Below the pieces are notes generated by a model. It did not search any database. It was not told the DNA's origin and saw only the letters and a program-made list of their open reading frames with translations. This document shows, piece by piece, positions 9,592 to 19,773 of a stretch of DNA of 64,000 bases. Source of the stretch: Clostridiales bacterium VE202-21 (lineage in GTDB: Bacteria; Bacillota; Clostridia; Lachnospirales; Lachnospiraceae); contig BAIF02000074.1 in assembly GCA_000509105.1 (NCBI GenBank), positions 62,001-126,000 of the forward strand, given 5' to 3'. Positions within the stretch are counted from its first letter, which is position 1. The number at the start of each line of letters is the position of its first letter. The position numbers and the translations under genes were made by a program.

Positions 9592-10699
9592 GAAGAACTG
9601 GGAAGAAACACAGGAAAAATTTCGAAATTACTGGAAGCATAAGAATACAGGCAGGCCATTAATGATTGTAGTGGCAGAAAAACAAGATGCAGAACCTCTG
9701 CCGGCCGAATTAGAGCCGGTGGATATGGACGATAAGTATATGAATGCGGAACGGATGGTGGCAAGATACCGTAATTTTTGTGAAAATCATGAATTCCTGG
9801 CAGAAAGCTTTCCAAATATGAGTGCAGATTTTGGGCCGGGATCCGTAGCAGCGTATTTGGGGTCTGATATCGAATTCCGCGATGATACCATCTGGTTTAC
9901 AGAATGTGTGGAAGATTGGGAGGATACTCCGCCGCTAACATATGACAGTGAAAATCAATGGTTGAAAAATCATATTGAACTGGTAAAAGAATGCCATAGA
10001 CTTGCAGGAGAGGACTTTTTTGTTGCAGTTCCGGATCTCATGGAAAATATTGATGTTCTGGTATCTTTAAGAGGAGCACAGAAAATGGTGTATGATTTGA
10101 TTGATGAGCCGGAAGAGGTGGAAGAAAGGATTCACCAGGTTACGGACGTATATTTTAAATACTACGATCAGTTTTATAATCTGGTGAAAGACAGACGGGA
10201 TGATTCATCCTGCTATACCGTATTTCAAATCTGGGGAGAAGGAAAGACAGCAAAACTGCAGTGTGATTTTTCGGCGCTGATGTCCCCGGTACAGTTTAAG
10301 GAATTTATCGTGAATTCTCTCAGGGAACAGGCCGGGAAGCTGGATAATGTCCTGTATCATTTAGATGGGCCGGATGCGATAAAACATTTGGACGCATTGA
10401 TGGAAATAGAAGAGATCGATGCGCTACAGTGGACCAGCGGAGATTACGGCCCGGACGGAACACTGGAAGAATGGGATGAAATTTATGATAAAGCAAGACG
10501 TGCGGGGAAGTCTTTATGGATCAAAGTCTATACTGGAGAGGTAGACGACTGGATCAGGAATGTGGATCGCTTGGTACAGAAATACGGTTCTCACAGTATA
10601 CTTCTTTACTTCGATCCGATGCCGATGAAGGATGCGGAGAAGCTGTTGTCATATGCAGAGGAACACTGGAAAGATGTGAAAGGAACCTTTGAAGGATAG
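9581..10699 (+). CDS. URO-D-fold family protein (first of three)
   Basis: I chose ATG 9581 ([14 protein letters not shown]) because GGAG lies at 9571-9574; an in-frame ATG at 9569 has no site. The 372-aa protein shows the uroporphyrinogen-decarboxylase/methyltransferase barrel pattern: [16 protein letters not shown], then [16 protein letters not shown], then [16 protein letters not shown] near the end. The position that holds the zinc ligand pair His-x-Cys in corrinoid methyltransferases reads HLDG here, so a zinc-methyltransferase role is not supported. Members of this superfamily that sit in sugar clusters are usually uncharacterised. It overlaps GH31 and is 20 bp from GH95, so it is part of that pathway. 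Confidence 0.7.
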   Translation: MKYKKNWEETQEKFRNYWKHKNTGRPLMIVVAEKQDAEPLPAELEPVDMDDKYMNAERMVARYRNFCENHEFLAESFPNMSADFGPGSVAAYLGSDIEFRDDTIWFTECVEDWEDTPPLTYDSENQWLKNHIELVKECHRLAGEDFFVAVPDLMENIDVLVSLRGAQKMVYDLIDEPEEVEERIHQVTDVYFKYYDQFYNLVKDRRDDSSCYTVFQIWGEGKTAKLQCDFSALMSPVQFKEFIVNSLREQAGKLDNVLYHLDGPDAIKHLDALMEIEEIDALQWTSGDYGPDGTLEEWDEIYDKARRAGKSLWIKVYTGEVDDWIRNVDRLVQKYGSHSILLYFDPMPMKDAEKLLSYAEEHWKDVKGTFEG

Positions 10700-10719
10700 A
10701 TACGGGAAAGGGAAAATCA

Positions 10720-13041
10720 ATGAGTAAACTATTTTATAACGAATGTGCAAGGGGATGGATCGAAGCTCTTCCTCTTGGAAACGGACGCCTGGGTGCGATG
10801 GCTTATGGAGAGCCGTTTGAGGGGAAAATCCAAATGAACGAAGAAAGCGTCGTGTATGGAGGCCCTGTCAATCGTATCAATCCGGATACTGGCCGCTTCT
10901 TTGCGGAAATTCGTGAACTCATGAAAAAAGGACAGATTGAGGAAGCGGAGGAACTGATGGTATATGCCTTGTCGGGAACGCCGCAGAGTCAGAGACCATA
11001 CCAGACATTGGGAGAATTCTCTTATCACATCCATCATGAGGAGGGCGGGATTACAGATTACAGACGCGAATTGGATCTTGAGACAGGGATCGCTTCCGTC
11101 CAGTATACACAGAATCATACTGTATATAGGATGCGAGCCTTTATTTCCATGGAAACGGATGTTCTGGCAGTAGAGTTTTCAGCGGATAAGCCGGCAGCCC
11201 TTTCGATGTCTGCTCTGTTGACGAGAGGACGGTATTATAACTGTTCGGGAAGTATTGGAGAAAACACGATTTATATCGACGGAGATCTGGGAAAAGGCGG
11301 AAGCGAGTTTTGTATACAGGCAAAAGCGTGTGCACAGGGAGGTTCTGTCCAGACAGTTGGAGAACATCTGGTTATAAAAAATGCGGATCAGGTCGTGTTT
11401 TATCTGAACGGGGTCACGACGTATCCGCTCCGGGAGCAAAAAATAGAGGACTGTTCTGCGTATCTGCAAAGTCAGATGAAGAATTTGACATGGGAAGAGT
11501 TCAGCGGAATAGAAGAGCGTCATATCCGCAGGCATAAAGAGATTTTTGGACGTTCCGTCTTAATACTAGATAAAAAAGATCCGGCGTTGGAAAAGCTTCC
11601 TGTGAATGAAAGATTGAAGCGGCTTACAGAAGGAAAAGCAGATCCGGGAATGATAGAATTGTACTATGCATATGGAAGATACCTGTTGATGTCGTGCAGT
11701 CAGCCGGGAGGACTTCCGGCAAATCTTCAGGGAATATGGTGTGAAAAGCTGGAGCCGACATGGGATTCAAAGTATACCATCAATATCAATACACAGATGA
11801 ACTATTGGCCGGCAGAGATATGCAATCTTTCAGAATGCCATATGCCTTTGTTTGACCATCTGGAAAGGATGTTGGAGAACGGAACTCGTACTGCTTCTGA
11901 GATGTATAGCTGCCGCGGTTTTGTGGCACATCACAATACAGACGTATGGGCGGACACGGCGCCTCAGGATTTGGCTGTGACAGCAACATACTGGGTTATG
12001 GGCGGTGCATGGCTTGCAACGCATATATGGAAACACTACCGCTACACAATGGATGCTGAGTTCTTAGAGCGGATGTATCCTGTTTTGTATGAATGCGTAC
12101 AATTTTTTGTGGATTTTCTCATAGAGGACCAGGGGGAATTGGTGATCTGTCCCTCTATTTCACCAGAGAATACGTATATTATGAAAAATGGACAAATTGG
12201 AAGATCATGTATGAGCTCCACTATGGACAATGCGATTCTTAGAGATGTTCTGACGCAGTTTCTGGATAGTGAAAAGGCTCTTGGAAAAAATTCAGTACTG
12301 AGTGATCAGGCTTCCCGTATATTAGAAAAACTGCCCGGATTTAAAGTTGGAAAGCATGGCCAGTTGATGGAGTGGAGAGAAGATTATGATGAATGGGAAC
12401 CGGGGCACAGGCATTTCTCTCATTTATATCCGGTTTTCCCGTCAAACCAGATCAATGAGTATGATAATAAAGAACTGCTGGAAGCTGCGAAAAACTCATT
12501 GGAACGCAGAATGAAGTATGGAGGAGGCCATACTGGATGGAGCTGCGCGTGGCTGATCAATCTGTATGCCCGTTTAAAGGACGGCGATCATGCGGTCCAG
12601 TACATTCAGTATCTTTTGGGAAAGTTGACTGCTCCCAACATGTTTGATCTGCATCCGCCGCTGGAAAATTTTCCTGAAATCCCATGGGTATTTCAGATAG
12701 ACGGAAATTTGGGAGGAGCCTGTGGAATCGCACAGATGCTGCTGCAGAGTCATTTGGATGAGATTTACCTGCTTCCGGCGCTTCCATCTTGCTGGGAATG
12801 CGGTATGGTAACGGGATTATGTGCGGAAGGCGGATTTTCTGTGGATATTTCCTGGGAAAACAGGAAACTGAAGGAAGGTATTCTGTATGCAAATTGCAGG
12901 GGGACGGCTGTGATTCGATGTGAAACTCCTCTGGAAATATGGAAAGACGGAAAAACTGTCGAATTTTATAGGGACGAAAAAAATCGTTATGTTTTTGAAA
13001 CATGGGCGGGAAATATCTTTAAAATACGTCCTGCAAAATAG
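10720..13041 (+). CDS. Glycoside hydrolase family 95 (alpha-L-fucosidase / alpha-L-galactosidase)
   Basis: This 773-aa protein opens with [18 protein letters not shown], the diagnostic GH95 start. The (alpha/alpha)6 barrel carries [12 protein letters not shown], whose Asn355 and Asn357 match the pair that activates the catalytic water. Glu483 in SISPEN is the likely general acid, and Asp661 lies in QIDGNLGG. There is no signal peptide, so it acts on imported oligosaccharides. GH95 enzymes remove alpha-1,2-linked L-fucose, and some prefer L-galactose, which differs only at C6. In a window full of agar/porphyran genes, the L-galactose option deserves attention, but with GH31 next door fucosylated xyloglucan oligosaccharides fit too. 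A clear terminator follows. Confidence 0.92.
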   Translation: MSKLFYNECARGWIEALPLGNGRLGAMAYGEPFEGKIQMNEESVVYGGPVNRINPDTGRFFAEIRELMKKGQIEEAEELMVYALSGTPQSQRPYQTLGEFSYHIHHEEGGITDYRRELDLETGIASVQYTQNHTVYRMRAFISMETDVLAVEFSADKPAALSMSALLTRGRYYNCSGSIGENTIYIDGDLGKGGSEFCIQAKACAQGGSVQTVGEHLVIKNADQVVFYLNGVTTYPLREQKIEDCSAYLQSQMKNLTWEEFSGIEERHIRRHKEIFGRSVLILDKKDPALEKLPVNERLKRLTEGKADPGMIELYYAYGRYLLMSCSQPGGLPANLQGIWCEKLEPTWDSKYTININTQMNYWPAEICNLSECHMPLFDHLERMLENGTRTASEMYSCRGFVAHHNTDVWADTAPQDLAVTATYWVMGGAWLATHIWKHYRYTMDAEFLERMYPVLYECVQFFVDFLIEDQGELVICPSISPENTYIMKNGQIGRSCMSSTMDNAILRDVLTQFLDSEKALGKNSVLSDQASRILEKLPGFKVGKHGQLMEWREDYDEWEPGHRHFSHLYPVFPSNQINEYDNKELLEAAKNSLERRMKYGGGHTGWSCAWLINLYARLKDGDHAVQYIQYLLGKLTAPNMFDLHPPLENFPEIPWVFQIDGNLGGACGIAQMLLQSHLDEIYLLPALPSCWECGMVTGLCAEGGFSVDISWENRKLKEGILYANCRGTAVIRCETPLEIWKDGKTVEFYRDEKNRYVFETWAGNIFKIRPAK

Positions 13042-13055
13042 GCGTCGAACAAAGA

Positions 13056-13100
13056 ACAGATGGCATGAGTGAGGTGAATCACTTTTGCCATCTGTTTTTG
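13056..13100 (+). terminator. Rho-independent terminator after GH95
   Basis: ACAGATGGCA (13056-13065) pairs with TGCCATCTGT (13086-13095) and is followed by TTTTTG. It ends the transporter-GH31-GH95 transcription unit. Confidence 0.85.
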
Positions 13101-13345
13101 TCTACTAGCCTGGCAAGCGATCAGCCATTTTTCGTAGGCTTCTTTATATTGTGCCGTCGAAACCGGATCAGGCTGATAAACACTCATATAGCGTACCGTT
13201 TTTTGGCGGCTTTCTTAATATGATCATATACGCCCATTCCTGTTCCTGCAAGTATAGCCGCCTCAGGACAGGCAGATTCATCATGTATCCAATGCCTTCA
13301 ATCACAGACTGGTCGATATGGGATTTCACTGTGGGTAATGAGAAT
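13100..13345 (-). pseudogene. FGGY-type sugar kinase, C-terminal relic
   Basis: On the minus strand one frame reads ESACPEAAILAGTGMG and continues YDHIKKAAKK. Shifting by one base in the A-run (about 13190-13200) continues as TVRYMSVYQPDP and then QYKEAYEKW. Together these form the ATP-binding-domain end of FGGY kinases (xylulokinase-like; compare EAAxLGAAxLAG and the final Y-x-PDP...Y). Further upstream a piece reads QSVIEGIGYMM. The N-terminal three quarters are absent, so this is a relic. Confidence 0.6.
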
Positions 13346-13380
13346 TCTATAAAAGATCCCTTTTCATAGCATTTTACACC

Positions 13381-13945
13381 ATTGCTGCAGATACGTCCGT
13401 AGAGTTAACGTGGAATATGACTGAAGCCGCTATAGGATATCATATTTACGATGAGGGCGTATTATTAACAGAAAGTCCAATTGCAGACTCCTCTTATTAT
13501 GCGGTTGATTTATAGATAAAGTTCATAAATTTGGGTATATGCAGTAAACTCAGATGGAGTGGAGTGTGAAACGGACAATATATTTAAAGTTGGATTTACG
13601 TCAAAGAAAAATGTAGCAGAGGGATTGGCTTCATTAGAGGGAAAAAAATTAAAAATGGGGGTTAGTGATTTGGCGGGTGCATTAGAGCATATAAATCCCG
13701 CAATTTCAGACGAGCGTTATCATTACTGGTGTATTTCAGCGGTAGATGATGAGGAAGGAAATACCCATCTGTTTGTAGCAAGGTGGCCGTCAGATGTTAA
13801 TTTTGATGTGGGATGGCGAACAGTAAGTGAGATCGCACATTTTATAGGAGAGAGCCCTGAAGGCTCACTCGGAGAAGTTGGTACAGTTTTTTCGAATGAA
13901 AATGTGCCGGAGGGACAGACAGCAGCACGTGCGGCTCTTTTTTGA
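13381..13945 (+). pseudogene. Relic of a secreted enzyme: FN3-like piece plus propeller-hydrolase piece
   Basis: Frame 1 from 13381 reads SVELTWNMTEAAIGYHIYDE, a fibronectin-III/Ig-like pattern, and stops at 13515. Frame 2 resumes as YAVNSDGVECETDNIFKVGF, the expected end of the same domain. It then runs to 13945 through HYWCISAVDDEEGNTHLFVA and SEIAHFIGESPEG, a pattern I associate with five-bladed-propeller GH43-like hydrolases. The rest of the propeller is missing. The family call is tentative; the status as broken is firm because of the frame change and truncation. Confidence 0.5.
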
Positions 13946-13988
13946 TCAGTAGGAAAGACAGACGATCGGTAATTTCGTAAAAAAATAA

Positions 13989-14170
13989 CTGCTGGACCTC
14001 GAAAGAATACAGCAGTTTGTCGTAGGTAAAGGTAATGTTATACGTGAAGGAGATGACGTAACGCTCATTGTCACTGGCACATTAGCATACAATGTAATAG
14101 CTGCGGCTGAAGCTTTGGACAAAGGAGGGGGAGAAGCGCGTATCGTGGCTATGCCTAATCCGTCCTCCCT
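13989..14170 (+). pseudogene. Transketolase C-terminal domain relic
   Basis: The plus strand between about 14019 and 14160 reads VGKGNVIREGDDVTLIVTG, then AYNVIAAAEALDKGG and ARIVAMPN. This matches the start of transketolase C-terminal domains (compare GKANVLREGKDVTIIATG). No start codon is present, and the reading ends within 180 bases. It is a stranded fragment of a split-type transketolase gene. Confidence 0.6.
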
Positions 14171-14700
14171 CAAACAACTATAAATTCGTTTTCCTGCTCT
14201 ATGTAACGACAGAATATAAACAGACCACATAGCACTTGTGCTGGAAACTTTTCAGTAGTATCAATCGTCCATCCGCCAGAGATTCCCTTGTGCATGATTT
14301 GCAGTATAGTAGTGTCATTCTTATCTTTCAGGGAATAGTTCTGGATGTTGTGCCTGACCAGCAGATACCCGATATCTCCGATGGATAAATCTGCATGATC
14401 GATCTTCGGCGAACGACAGATCGGCCAGCCAACAATGTCAGGATCATCGTCTTTAGCGTAGCAGGGGTGAGCTTCCATCAGCACTTCGCCGTTACTGTTA
14501 TTTAAAGTAAAAATTCTCAAACGAACATCCCCGCTTTTTTGGGGTGGAGCACCTAATATGTTAATATCTGTATGATACTGTTTATCATCATCTGACAGGA
14601 AAATGGTTTTCGTTGCTCCCCAAAAAGAACTCTTGATTTGGGCAAGCATTTTTCCGGTTTCAGGGATGGATAGTGTTCCTGATTTCATCATATACCGCAT
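14170..14700 (-). CDS. Tubby/LURP-one-like domain protein (tentative)
   Basis: The product is 176 aa with a strong GGAGGTGAAATT ribosome site and an intact frame. The sequence is a run of short beta-strands (LRIFTLNNSNGEVLMEAHP ... GYLLVRHNIQNYSL) ending FCRYIEQENEFIVV, which resembles the tubby C-terminal/LURP-one fold. I cannot confirm the family by eye. It has no membrane segment and its function is unknown. It is transcribed in the same direction as the chromate transporter gene 15 bp upstream, so the two probably form one unit. It is one of the few unbroken genes between 13.1 and 16.1 kb. Confidence 0.55.
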   Translation of the reverse strand: MRYMMKSGTLSIPETGKMLAQIKSSFWGATKTIFLSDDDKQYHTDINILGAPPQKSGDVRLRIFTLNNSNGEVLMEAHPCYAKDDDPDIVGWPICRSPKIDHADLSIGDIGYLLVRHNIQNYSLKDKNDTTILQIMHKGISGGWTIDTTEKFPAQVLCGLFIFCRYIEQENEFIVV

Positions 14701-14715
14701 AATTTCACCTCCGAA

Positions 14716-15296
14716 TTAGAGTAGGGAAAACAAGATTAAACCAAATACTCCTGCCCCGGACATTACCTTAATAGGATTAACCTTCCACCTTCGCAGTACA
14801 AATAATGCACCGAGGAAGATTACCAAAGCCGGAATATCTATACTGGCAAGATCAGAAGGCAAAGTTGTAGTGCCATAAACCGCTGTGAAAAACAAATTGA
14901 TTCTCGCCGAGGCGATCATGGCAATCACAGCAGGACGAAGTCCGGCGAGAACGCCCTGTATAATACTTAATCCTCGGAAACGATAGTAAACATATGCCAG
15001 TGTCAACACAATGACACAAGACGGAAATACACAGCCAATGGTTGCAAGGGCAGCACCGGGCAGACCGGCTACCATCGTGCCTACAAACGTTGCGGAATTG
15101 ATTGCAATAGGACCCGGTGTCATTTCCGCTATGGTAACAATATCTGCAAATTGGGTCATGGTGAACCAGGAATTCATTTCTACTACCTGATGCTGGATCA
15201 AAGGCATAGCTACATACCCTCCGCCAAAGGTGCAGGCGCTCAGTTTGAACACAGAGAAAAACAGTTTTACTAACTCAGATTTTTTTAATTTTTCAT
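14716..15296 (-). pseudogene. Chromate transporter half-protein with a frameshift just after the start codon
   Basis: The body is a ChrA-type single-domain transporter of about 180 aa: SACTFGGGYVAMPLIQHQ, EMTPGPIAINSATFVG and several membrane spans. The authentic start appears to be ATG 15296, which follows AAGGAGGG at good spacing. From it, however, the frame reads ATG AAA AAT TAA. Adding one A in that run gives MKKLKKSELVKLFF, which continues directly into the transporter. Without it, translation could only begin at GTG 15252 with no ribosome site. It is either a real start-proximal frameshift or a homopolymer error. Such short proteins normally work as pairs; no second half is present. Confidence 0.7.
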
Positions 15297-15400
15297 GTTA
15301 TCACCCTCCTTGGGTATTATGTCGCACTTGTTTTCTGATAATGGAAATAATATAATTAAATCAGAATAATACGGTTTTTGATATAAGGAGGAGTGCAAAA

Positions 15401-16112
15401 ATGACTTTGCGCCATTTGTGATGTGAACTACAATACAACTAGAGCAGCAGAGAACTTGAATATGATCCAGCCAGCGGTTAGCCTCGCCATCAAGGAATTG
15501 GAGAAGTATTATGGCATTGTTCTTTTTGACCGAATTGGAAGGCGGCTTCAAATCATTCCGGCAGGAGAAAATTTTCTCCAATATGCACTTCGTATCTCTG
15601 CTCAGTTTGAAGATATGGAGAGAGAAATGCGGAATTGGGATTCCATCGGTCTTTTGCGAATAGGGGCAAGCATTACCATAGGTGCGCAGTTTTTGCCCAG
15701 CTATGTAAAAGCGTTTTATCACAGGCACCCAGGCATTGAGGTAAATGTTACGATTGCCCCATCCCACCAACTGGAGCAAGCTCTTATGAATAACAAACTG
15801 GACTTTACGTTGATAGAGGGCACTTCACACAACCCTGCTATGTACACTGAGGAATATATGGAAGATCGCCTGAGTATTATCGCTTCACCCAAAGAAGGCT
15901 TTCAGCAGGGCCAGAAGTTAACCTTGGTGCAATTCAGGCAGCAGCGTTTTCTTTTGCGAGAGATGGGGAGCGGCACAAGGGAGGTCTTTGATAGGGCGGT
16001 ATCCCTTACCAAAATACAATGGATTGCTTTAACTGACTTCCCCTTCCATGCATTCAAAATAAAAAATCCCCCTAAAAAATCTATTCGCAGACTCAGGGGG
16101 GATTTGTGGTAG
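15401..16112 (+). pseudogene. LysR-family regulator, internally deleted and truncated
   Basis: ATG 15401 follows AAGGAGGAG and reads MTLRHL, then a stop. The LysR headpiece resumes in another frame at 15414 as ICDVNYNTTRAAENLNM, followed by QPAVSLAIKELEKYYG. The join is at a repeated ATTTG, so a deletion of roughly 14 bases between short direct repeats is likely. The effector domain reads well to SGTREVFDRAVSLTK (about 16005) and is then replaced by unrelated sequence that includes the maturase terminator. The gene is divergent from the chromate transporter and was probably its regulator. It is non-functional as written. Confidence 0.85.
16055..16106 (-). terminator. Strong terminator for the leftward sulfatase-maturase transcript
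   Basis: Read leftward, AAATCCCCCCT pairs with AGGGGGATTT and is followed by TTTTTATTTTG. It lies about 200 bp beyond the maturase stop codon. The 190 bases between show nothing else I can support. Confidence 0.7.
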
Positions 16113-16302
16113 GTAGTCACTTAATCAAGTTGTTTATATATAGAAATGATGCTCTGGAAAAATAGAGATTATACACCATTGTAAAGTGATATCCTGCTAC
16201 AGGCAGATATCATCAGGATAATCGGTGATGGAACGTGAAGATTTTTCGAACACATCACTGGACAAATATAAACTTACCGTCCCTTTCCCAATTTCGGACT
16301 TG

Positions 16303-17424
16303 TCACATTCGTGAAGTTATCTGTTTCCCAATGTTCATGATTGTGTCATAATATTTTTCAAAAAACATCTGAAAACTCTTACAAAAATAGCTTTTATAGG
16401 TTCCGTCAGCCGGATTATAATCTCTGCTGCGCTGGCAGCCTCCCCGGCAGAGCCGGTAAAAGCGGCATTCATGACATGTTTCATCAACCATCCGAGAACG
16501 CTCGATAAACCTGATTTCTTTACGGCGCTCATTAATCTGATCCAGCCGGTCTTCATTAAAATTCCCAAGACGATATTCATCCAGCATGTAGAAATCACAG
16601 GGATAGATGCTTCCGTCCGCCTCGGCTACATTCTGAATACCACATACGCCGCGCTGGTCGCAGGATTCTGCCATGTATCCGGCAGCCAGGCTGATATAAT
16701 TCTCAAATTGCCGGATATATGGCTGTTTTTGATGCTTCAGGTCACGATACCAGAGGAAGAACAGATCAATTAGGAACTGACCATATACTTCAGGGGTCAG
16801 GGCATAGGGGGTATTCCCATGCCCTTCATATAAGGGGTCCAGACAGGGAATATACTGCTGGTAATTCCAGCCGCGCTTCCTGTAGGCAGTATAGATATCT
16901 GTAATATTGCCGGCAACAAGCGGGGTTACGACCGTAAGAATATTGTAATCAACACCATACCTGTCCATTAACTCGGCAGCATGATTAACTCTGGCATAGG
17001 TAGCTCCCCCCTTTTTATCGTGTCGGAAAGTATCGTGTATGTCTGGTGTGCCGTCCACGGACAGACCGATCAGGAAGTTGTTATCTTTAAAAAAACTGCA
17101 CCAGTCTTCAGTAATTGAATATCCATTAGTCTGCAGGGCATTTGTTACTTGAATCTGATTCCTGTTATACTGTTTCTGATAGGCAACAGCTTTTTCAAAA
17201 AATTCCAACCCTCTCAGAGTTGGCTCCCCTCCCTGGTACGCATAGCTGATCATCCCTTCAGCCCGGAGCATGGTTTTGCGTATGATATTCTTAAGAGTAT
17301 ACTCACTCATGAATCCATAAGACTCCTGATTACGTTTTTGAGCTTCATCGCAGTAAAAGCAATAATCACATGACATATTGCACATGCTGGAAGATGGTTT
17401 CATTAAAACACTGATTGTGGGCAT
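16303..17424 (-). CDS. Anaerobic sulfatase-maturating enzyme (radical SAM, SPASM)
   Basis: The start is ATG 17424 (MPTISVLMKPSSSMC), with AGGAG eight bases upstream; a longer frame reads into a GntR relic. The 373-aa product carries the radical-SAM triad Cys15-x3-Cys19-x2-Cys22 (CNMSCDYC). Further motifs are YAYQGGEPTLRGLEF, the GLSVDGTPDIHD segment and a C-terminal SPASM cysteine set (CGIQNVAEADGSIYPCDFY, CHECRFYRLCRGGC). The length equals the family norm. Enzymes of this type oxidise the active-site Cys or Ser of sulfatases to formylglycine without oxygen. All five sulfatases in this window have Cys-type sites and would depend on it. It is divergent from the first sulfatase. Confidence 0.93.
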   Translation of the reverse strand: MPTISVLMKPSSSMCNMSCDYCFYCDEAQKRNQESYGFMSEYTLKNIIRKTMLRAEGMISYAYQGGEPTLRGLEFFEKAVAYQKQYNRNQIQVTNALQTNGYSITEDWCSFFKDNNFLIGLSVDGTPDIHDTFRHDKKGGATYARVNHAAELMDRYGVDYNILTVVTPLVAGNITDIYTAYRKRGWNYQQYIPCLDPLYEGHGNTPYALTPEVYGQFLIDLFFLWYRDLKHQKQPYIRQFENYISLAAGYMAESCDQRGVCGIQNVAEADGSIYPCDFYMLDEYRLGNFNEDRLDQINERRKEIRFIERSRMVDETCHECRFYRLCRGGCQRSRDYNPADGTYKSYFCKSFQMFFEKYYDTIMNIGKQITSRM

Positions 17425-17489
17425 TGTATGTACTCCTGTTCTATGTTTTTCTTTGTGTTTTTTTATGTGAAAGTAATGGATACTATAAT

Positions 17490-17590
17490 TAATAAAGGAA
17501 ACTTCCCCATGCTTAGTAATGAATAACCCCTTCGCAGATAGTATTCTTAAAGCCTCACGCAAGGGGATTTGTGAAACGCCATATTTTTAA
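17490..17590 (-). pseudogene. GntR-family helix-turn-helix relic in front of the maturase gene
   Basis: The minus strand reads YGVSQIPLREALRILSAKG, then LFITKHGEVSFI, the recognition helix and wing of GntR regulators (compare YGVSRTPVREALRRLEAEG). An in-frame TAA lies just before it, and nothing of the effector domain follows. The piece is in frame with the maturase but separated from its ribosome site. It is presumably what remains of a regulator whose promoter now drives the maturase. Confidence 0.65.
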
Positions 17591-17622
17591 TTCACTTCAT
17601 TATGTAATCATGGATAATTTAA

Positions 17623-17651
17623 AGTATAAAATTGTCCCATTAAAATGTCAA
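17623..17651 (-). promoter_or_regulatory. Consensus sigma-A promoter for the maturase
   Basis: On the minus strand TTGACA (17651-17646) is separated by exactly 17 bases from TATACT (17628-17623). Transcription would start near 17616 and pass through the GntR relic into the maturase gene. Of the rest of 17425-17941, only this promoter and the relic are recognisable. Confidence 0.75.
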
Positions 17652-17941
17652 GAAATGTATAAATTAGGTTCGATTATACTTTCACACCTTTGGGCGTGCA
17701 CAGTAACTGAAAATCAGCATTTTAGCCAACTAACCGTAACAGGATTACAGGTTAAGTCAGAAAAATTGAAAAAAGATATCCAAATGTTGAAAGAGCCGTT
17801 TGATCAAGATAGTAGTGGATAGGTTTATTTCTATTTTTCCATATAAAAGCATCCATTTAGCCATGTTCATATCATTCCTCAGGAAGTACAATAATAGCAT
17901 GTCGGCAAAATAACATCTTTCGTTAAAAAGGAGCATGAATT

Positions 17942-19675
17942 ATGAGAGGTTTGATAAAACATCCAAATGTAATATTAGTGATTACCGATGATCAGGGATA
18001 CGGCGATTTGGGATGTACAGGAAACAGCCGGATCCATACCCCCAATATTGACCAGTTTTATCAGGATAGTGTCCGCTTCACCGATTTTCATGTTGCGCCT
18101 ATGTGCGCACCTACCCGCGGTGGCATCATGACAGGAAGGCGCCCCTTGCGCAATGGGGTATGGGCAACCTGTTGGGGAAGGTCGCTGCTTAAGCAGGAAG
18201 AGTACACGCTTGCGGAATGCTTTCAGGATAACGGCTATATAACAGGCTTGTTCGGAAAATGGCATTTAGGGGATAATTATCCCTACAGACCTCAGGACAG
18301 AGGGTTTACAAAGGTTGTCGCGCATAAAGGAGGAGGCGTGGGACAGACGCCGGATTTCTGGGGAAATCATTATTTTGATGATACATATTTTGATAATTCA
18401 GTTCCGCGGAAGTATGAAGGGTACTGCACTGACATCTGGTTTGAACAGGCAATGCGGTTTATGAAAGAAAGAGAAGGGCAGCCTTTTTTTACCTGTATTG
18501 CAACGAATGCCCCGCATAGCCCATATCTGGTTGAGGAAAGATACAGCAGGCAGTATCAGAACATAGAAGACATATGTTACCCGGAATTTTATGGAATGAT
18601 AACCTGTATAGACGAAAACTTTGGCAGATTAAGAGACTTCCTGAGAGAAGAAAATCTGGAAGAGGATACCATCTTAATATTTATGACGGATAATGGAACA
18701 TCGGGCGGCGCCGTAGTTGATGAACGGGAGTTTGTGGTAAAAGGGTTCAATGCAGGGATGCGGGGGAAGAAGGGCTCGTATTACGAAGGCGGTCATAGAG
18801 TGCCGTTTTTTATACGCTGTCCTGGACTGGGGATCAGCGGGGGAAGAGATTGTAACAGCCTGTGCATGTATACGGATATTATGCCGACTCTGATCAGTCT
18901 GTGTGGGCTGGATATGTCTGAGGACTGTAAAATGGATGGCACAAGCTTCGCCCGGGCTTTCTCAGGAATAGAGGTAAATAAAGAAAGAATAGAATTCATC
19001 CAGTACCGTCAGGACACATTCATCCCGGAAAAGTGGGAAAATACTGTGCTGAAAGGCCCATGGAGACTGGTGCGAGGGAAGGAACTTTACAATATTGAAA
19101 AGGATACCCAGCAGACACAGGAAGTTTCAGGAGAATATCCGGAAATTACACGGGAATTGCGCAAAGCCCACGAAGACTGGTGGGGGGATGTGAAAGAATC
19201 TCTGGAGGATTATTGCCCAATCATACTGGGACACCCGAAGGAAAATCCAACCACATTGAATGCAATGGATGTCCTAGGGGATGTGGCGTGGAGCCAGGAT
19301 ATGGTTGCAAAAGCAGCAAAGAGCTGTGGCCGGTGGCCTGTAAGATTCAGCGGTGCTGGAAAATATATCTTTAAACTCAGACGCTGGCCGGCAGAACTGC
19401 AATTACCCCTTAATGAGGAATACGGGGATATTGACAGACTGGCGCCATATAAGCCCGACTATCCAATGTGTCACGTGAAGTATACTGATGCATGGATTAA
19501 GCTGGATCATATGAAGCAATATAAGGCGGTAAAGCTGGACAGTCAGGAAATCAGTTTTGAGCTGGAGGTGAATGCTGCACAGGATACGGTTTTAGAAGCG
19601 GGTTTTCTGGATGACAGTCATAAATCCTTTGGAGCTTATTATGTGGAGGTTGAGAAAGTAGATGACACTCCTTGA
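17942..19675 (+). CDS. Sulfatase, S1 family, Cys-type (CAPTR)
   Basis: This 577-aa cytosolic sulfatase (no signal peptide) has metal-binding NVILVITDDQGYGD at residues 9-22. The formylglycine motif is Cys55-Ala-Pro-Thr-Arg, followed by GGIMTGR. FGKWHLGD and MTDNGT with the later YEGGHRVPF supply further active-site residues. It resembles arylsulfatase-A-like exo-sulfatases. The C-terminal 130 residues form an extra beta-rich domain. AAAGGAGC precedes the start. It is divergent from the maturase and lies about 100 bp before the CUT1 ABC operon. The subfamily and the sulfated sugar cannot be fixed by eye; sulfated galactose is the contextual guess. Confidence 0.9.
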   Translation: MRGLIKHPNVILVITDDQGYGDLGCTGNSRIHTPNIDQFYQDSVRFTDFHVAPMCAPTRGGIMTGRRPLRNGVWATCWGRSLLKQEEYTLAECFQDNGYITGLFGKWHLGDNYPYRPQDRGFTKVVAHKGGGVGQTPDFWGNHYFDDTYFDNSVPRKYEGYCTDIWFEQAMRFMKEREGQPFFTCIATNAPHSPYLVEERYSRQYQNIEDICYPEFYGMITCIDENFGRLRDFLREENLEEDTILIFMTDNGTSGGAVVDEREFVVKGFNAGMRGKKGSYYEGGHRVPFFIRCPGLGISGGRDCNSLCMYTDIMPTLISLCGLDMSEDCKMDGTSFARAFSGIEVNKERIEFIQYRQDTFIPEKWENTVLKGPWRLVRGKELYNIEKDTQQTQEVSGEYPEITRELRKAHEDWWGDVKESLEDYCPIILGHPKENPTTLNAMDVLGDVAWSQDMVAKAAKSCGRWPVRFSGAGKYIFKLRRWPAELQLPLNEEYGDIDRLAPYKPDYPMCHVKYTDAWIKLDHMKQYKAVKLDSQEISFELEVNAAQDTVLEAGFLDDSHKSFGAYYVEVEKVDDTP

Positions 19676-19773
19676 AGTTTCTGATTTTACATAAATATGT
19701 AATTAATTTTCCATAGAATCAAAGGGGAAAATATGGTTAACTAAACGTATCAAATGAACGAGGAGGAAAGGAA

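Noticed and set aside
7568..9640. Several long leftward frames inside the GH31 gene
   Set aside because: They are shadows of a well-supported GH31 with catalytic motifs in order; no ribosome sites or motifs.
13946..14230. Leftward frame of about 95 codons in the graveyard
   Set aside because: It is the opposite strand of the transketolase relic, has no motif and overlaps the real LURP-one-like gene.
15902..16120. Leftward 72-codon frame overlapping the end of the LysR relic
   Set aside because: It includes the terminator hairpin sequence and has no start signal; no family recognised.
17571..17822. 83-codon rightward frame upstream of the first sulfatase
   Set aside because: No recognisable motif, no ribosome site, and it overlaps the leftward maturase promoter and GntR relic; probably chance.
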